Origin: Serinus canaria
Taxonomy: Eukaryota; Chordata; Aves; Passeriformes; Fringillidae
NCBI RefSeq assembly: GCF_022539315.1
Contig: NC_066316.1
Coordinates: 10,121,501-10,185,500, forward strand
Length of the DNA stretch: 64,000 bases
Direction of reading: 5' to 3'
Made by a program: the position numbers and the translations under genes. Under the pieces are notes generated by a model, which was not told the origin of the DNA, ran no database searches, and was given only the letters and a program-made list of their open reading frames with translations. How positions within the stretch are numbered: position 1 is the stretch's first letter; every line of letters begins with the position of its first letter. Of the stretch, positions 62,198-64,000 are shown one piece after another.

Positions 62198-64000
62198 TAT
62201 TTTCTTGTAAACTTTCATTCTCCTTGCAATGATCCTTCCAGAAGGCAGATGAAGTAAAATTCCTGATACTTTTTCTTCCCACCAACAGTTCCTTCAGTAC
62301 CTCACCAAGTGCTCTCAGTTGGCATGGAAACATGATGCTGCAGGTCATCTGCAGGGCCCAGTGTTTCCAGCAGGACATGCACCTCTCCTGACTGTCTCCA
62401 GCTGATCTGTTGTCTTCAGCTAAATTGTAATTGGAAACTGAGCACAAACTGAGGCAGCGTTCAGAGGCAAGGAGAAAGAACACTTTGAGGTACTAAATAA
62501 TGAATACAGCAGGCTGTAAAGAAAAAAAAACAAAACAGGGAGTAGTGGAGGAAACCATAATTGGAAATATGGAATGCTATCTAATTTTCCCATTATAATT
62601 TCCTTGGCTCAATCAGTGGCAAATTCTGCCCCGTTTTCACACTTCTATGGCAGTAGCACACTTTGAGCAACATTTGCTTTTTGATCTGCTCATGTGATTG
62701 GGTTTATAATAGCGCCCAGGTTAAGAATGAATGTCTGCCTTTTGCATTAGAGTACGTTGGCATATTTATACTTTTTAAGAAAATGAGTTAGCAGTTATTA
62801 ATGATTATATTGACATGCTCTTATTGTATTTATTAGGTCAATTTATTAGACTAGTTATATTTTTCACATCTCATTGTAGGAACATTTGTGAATGCTGGTC
62901 TCTGCTACTGATGAAATGACCCCCATACTTATGCATAAGATAAATGGGTTTGTAGGTATTTGCTGTCCCTAAGCTCGGGAAAGGAAAATTATATAAGAAT
63001 TATGGAGAACATGTTAAAGATATCTCTTCACTTAGTTGTTTGAGCTGATGCATTCTATTCTTTCCTGTGATATTTCACAGGAAGTGAAGACCTGCTAGAG
63101 CAACCCTTTTGCTCTTTGTCTGGTGCCTTTTTCAATCATGTCATTTACACAAGATCTTCAGCACAATTGTGTGACATTGTTGCCCAAGTATTTCAGCATT
63201 ATTTTGTTGAAGTACTTTGTCACAAAGGTTCATTTAAGGGGAAGACTTGAAGGGCGTATCACTCACATCTTTTATTGCACTGAACATTTGACACAAATCC
63301 ACAAAATTGACAGTCACAGCTTCAGAGTGTCCCACAGTAGCACAAAGAACCTCTCATTGTGTTGGACTATTGTTTTAACACGTCAGAGTGTATTTGAGAA
63401 ACAATGTGATTGCCTGTGGATAATGTGCTTGGCCTCGTTGTGCTGATTAAATAGATGTTTGGTTTGCAGGGAGGTCTGTAGCTCTCTGTTCAGCCTGACC
63501 TCCTTTCCTGGCTGCAATGAGCTGGGGCCCATTAGTATTTGTTCTGCTCATTAGAGTGAGAGGTGATTGCCATCCTGAAAAACACAAAATAGCCCAGTTA
63601 GTACATAAGCTGCTTTTCTTTTCCCTTGGCCTCCACCCACTTCCACTGAATATCCTGAACAAATGCTGGAGACAGTTGGCAATATTGTAGAATAACTGAT
63701 CTCTGCATCTGGCACAAGCTGGCTCTTCAAGAGCAAGAGTTGCACTTCTATTTGTCCCTTTGCCACCTTTTGTCTTACATAAATATTTGTGTCTTTAGTA
63801 CTGAGTCTGCCATGTAGCTGGGGGAACATGGTGCCATAAATGGGGTTCAGAATAACCTTGGCATAAAAAGCAGCAAAAAGCTGATCATATATATTCAGAA
63901 AAAAGAAAGTGTAAAAGGGCAAATATTGCTCTACAGCTCAAAGCACATTTCTTAACTGTCCTAGCAAACATTTTTGGTGGTCTTGCTCTTTGGTAGCATG
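62198..64000. other. Unique noncoding DNA to the window edge
   Basis: No gene, RNA or transposon was recognised. Frames at 63123-63446 (+) and 63447-63922 (-) are below 125 codons and show no family resemblance. An A9 tract lies at about 62522-62530. Confidence 0.5.

Noticed and set aside
1..64000. tRNA, snRNA or rRNA genes
   Set aside because: No A-box/B-box pair with a cloverleaf, and no rRNA or snRNA landmark, was seen on reading. A covariance-model scan would settle this.

Overview
The window looks like nuclear DNA from a bird, most likely a songbird (passerine). By eye it is AT-rich, and it carries fragments of CR1 LINEs, the dominant avian retrotransposon, with their degenerate ATTCTATG octamer 3' ends. 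It also holds two solo LTRs of a family I associate with passerine genomes. No rRNA, tRNA, bacterial operon or CRISPR was seen, and no protein-coding exon can be called with confidence. The open frames are short, overlap on both strands and match no family I recognise. The window is best read as intergenic DNA or the inside of one or more long introns.

Layout: 1-9 kb is mostly unique DNA with one CR1 tail (about 4245) and a possible ancient interspersed repeat (about 6861). A minus-strand solo LTR lies at 9104-9486 with an exact 6-bp target duplication. A perfect 28-bp inverted repeat lies at 11900-11970. A second solo LTR of the same family, on the plus strand, lies at 16325-16745, followed by a CR1 piece at 17175. 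From about 21.5 to 23.1 kb the composition changes sharply: a CpG-rich segment runs directly into a 36-bp minisatellite of about 30 copies. At about 25.0-25.4 kb there is a pair of good splice-site matches that could define a small spliced transcript.

From 25 to 48 kb the DNA is nearly featureless apart from T-tracts and a short hairpin. A 67-bp tandem repeat with five units lies at 48391-48735 and a CR1 copy with an internal 38-bp duplication at 49571. Further CR1 pieces lie at 51848, 59757 and 62095, and a compound TA/TG/TA microsatellite at 53248.

All six homopolymer tracts of 17 bases or more are poly-T on the given strand, and four of six CR1 pieces lie on the minus strand. Together these hint that the window is transcribed left to right as intron sequence. 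I found no convincing new gene system. The items most worth a second look are the minisatellite with its CpG-rich flank, the 28-bp hairpin, and the candidate small spliced transcript.
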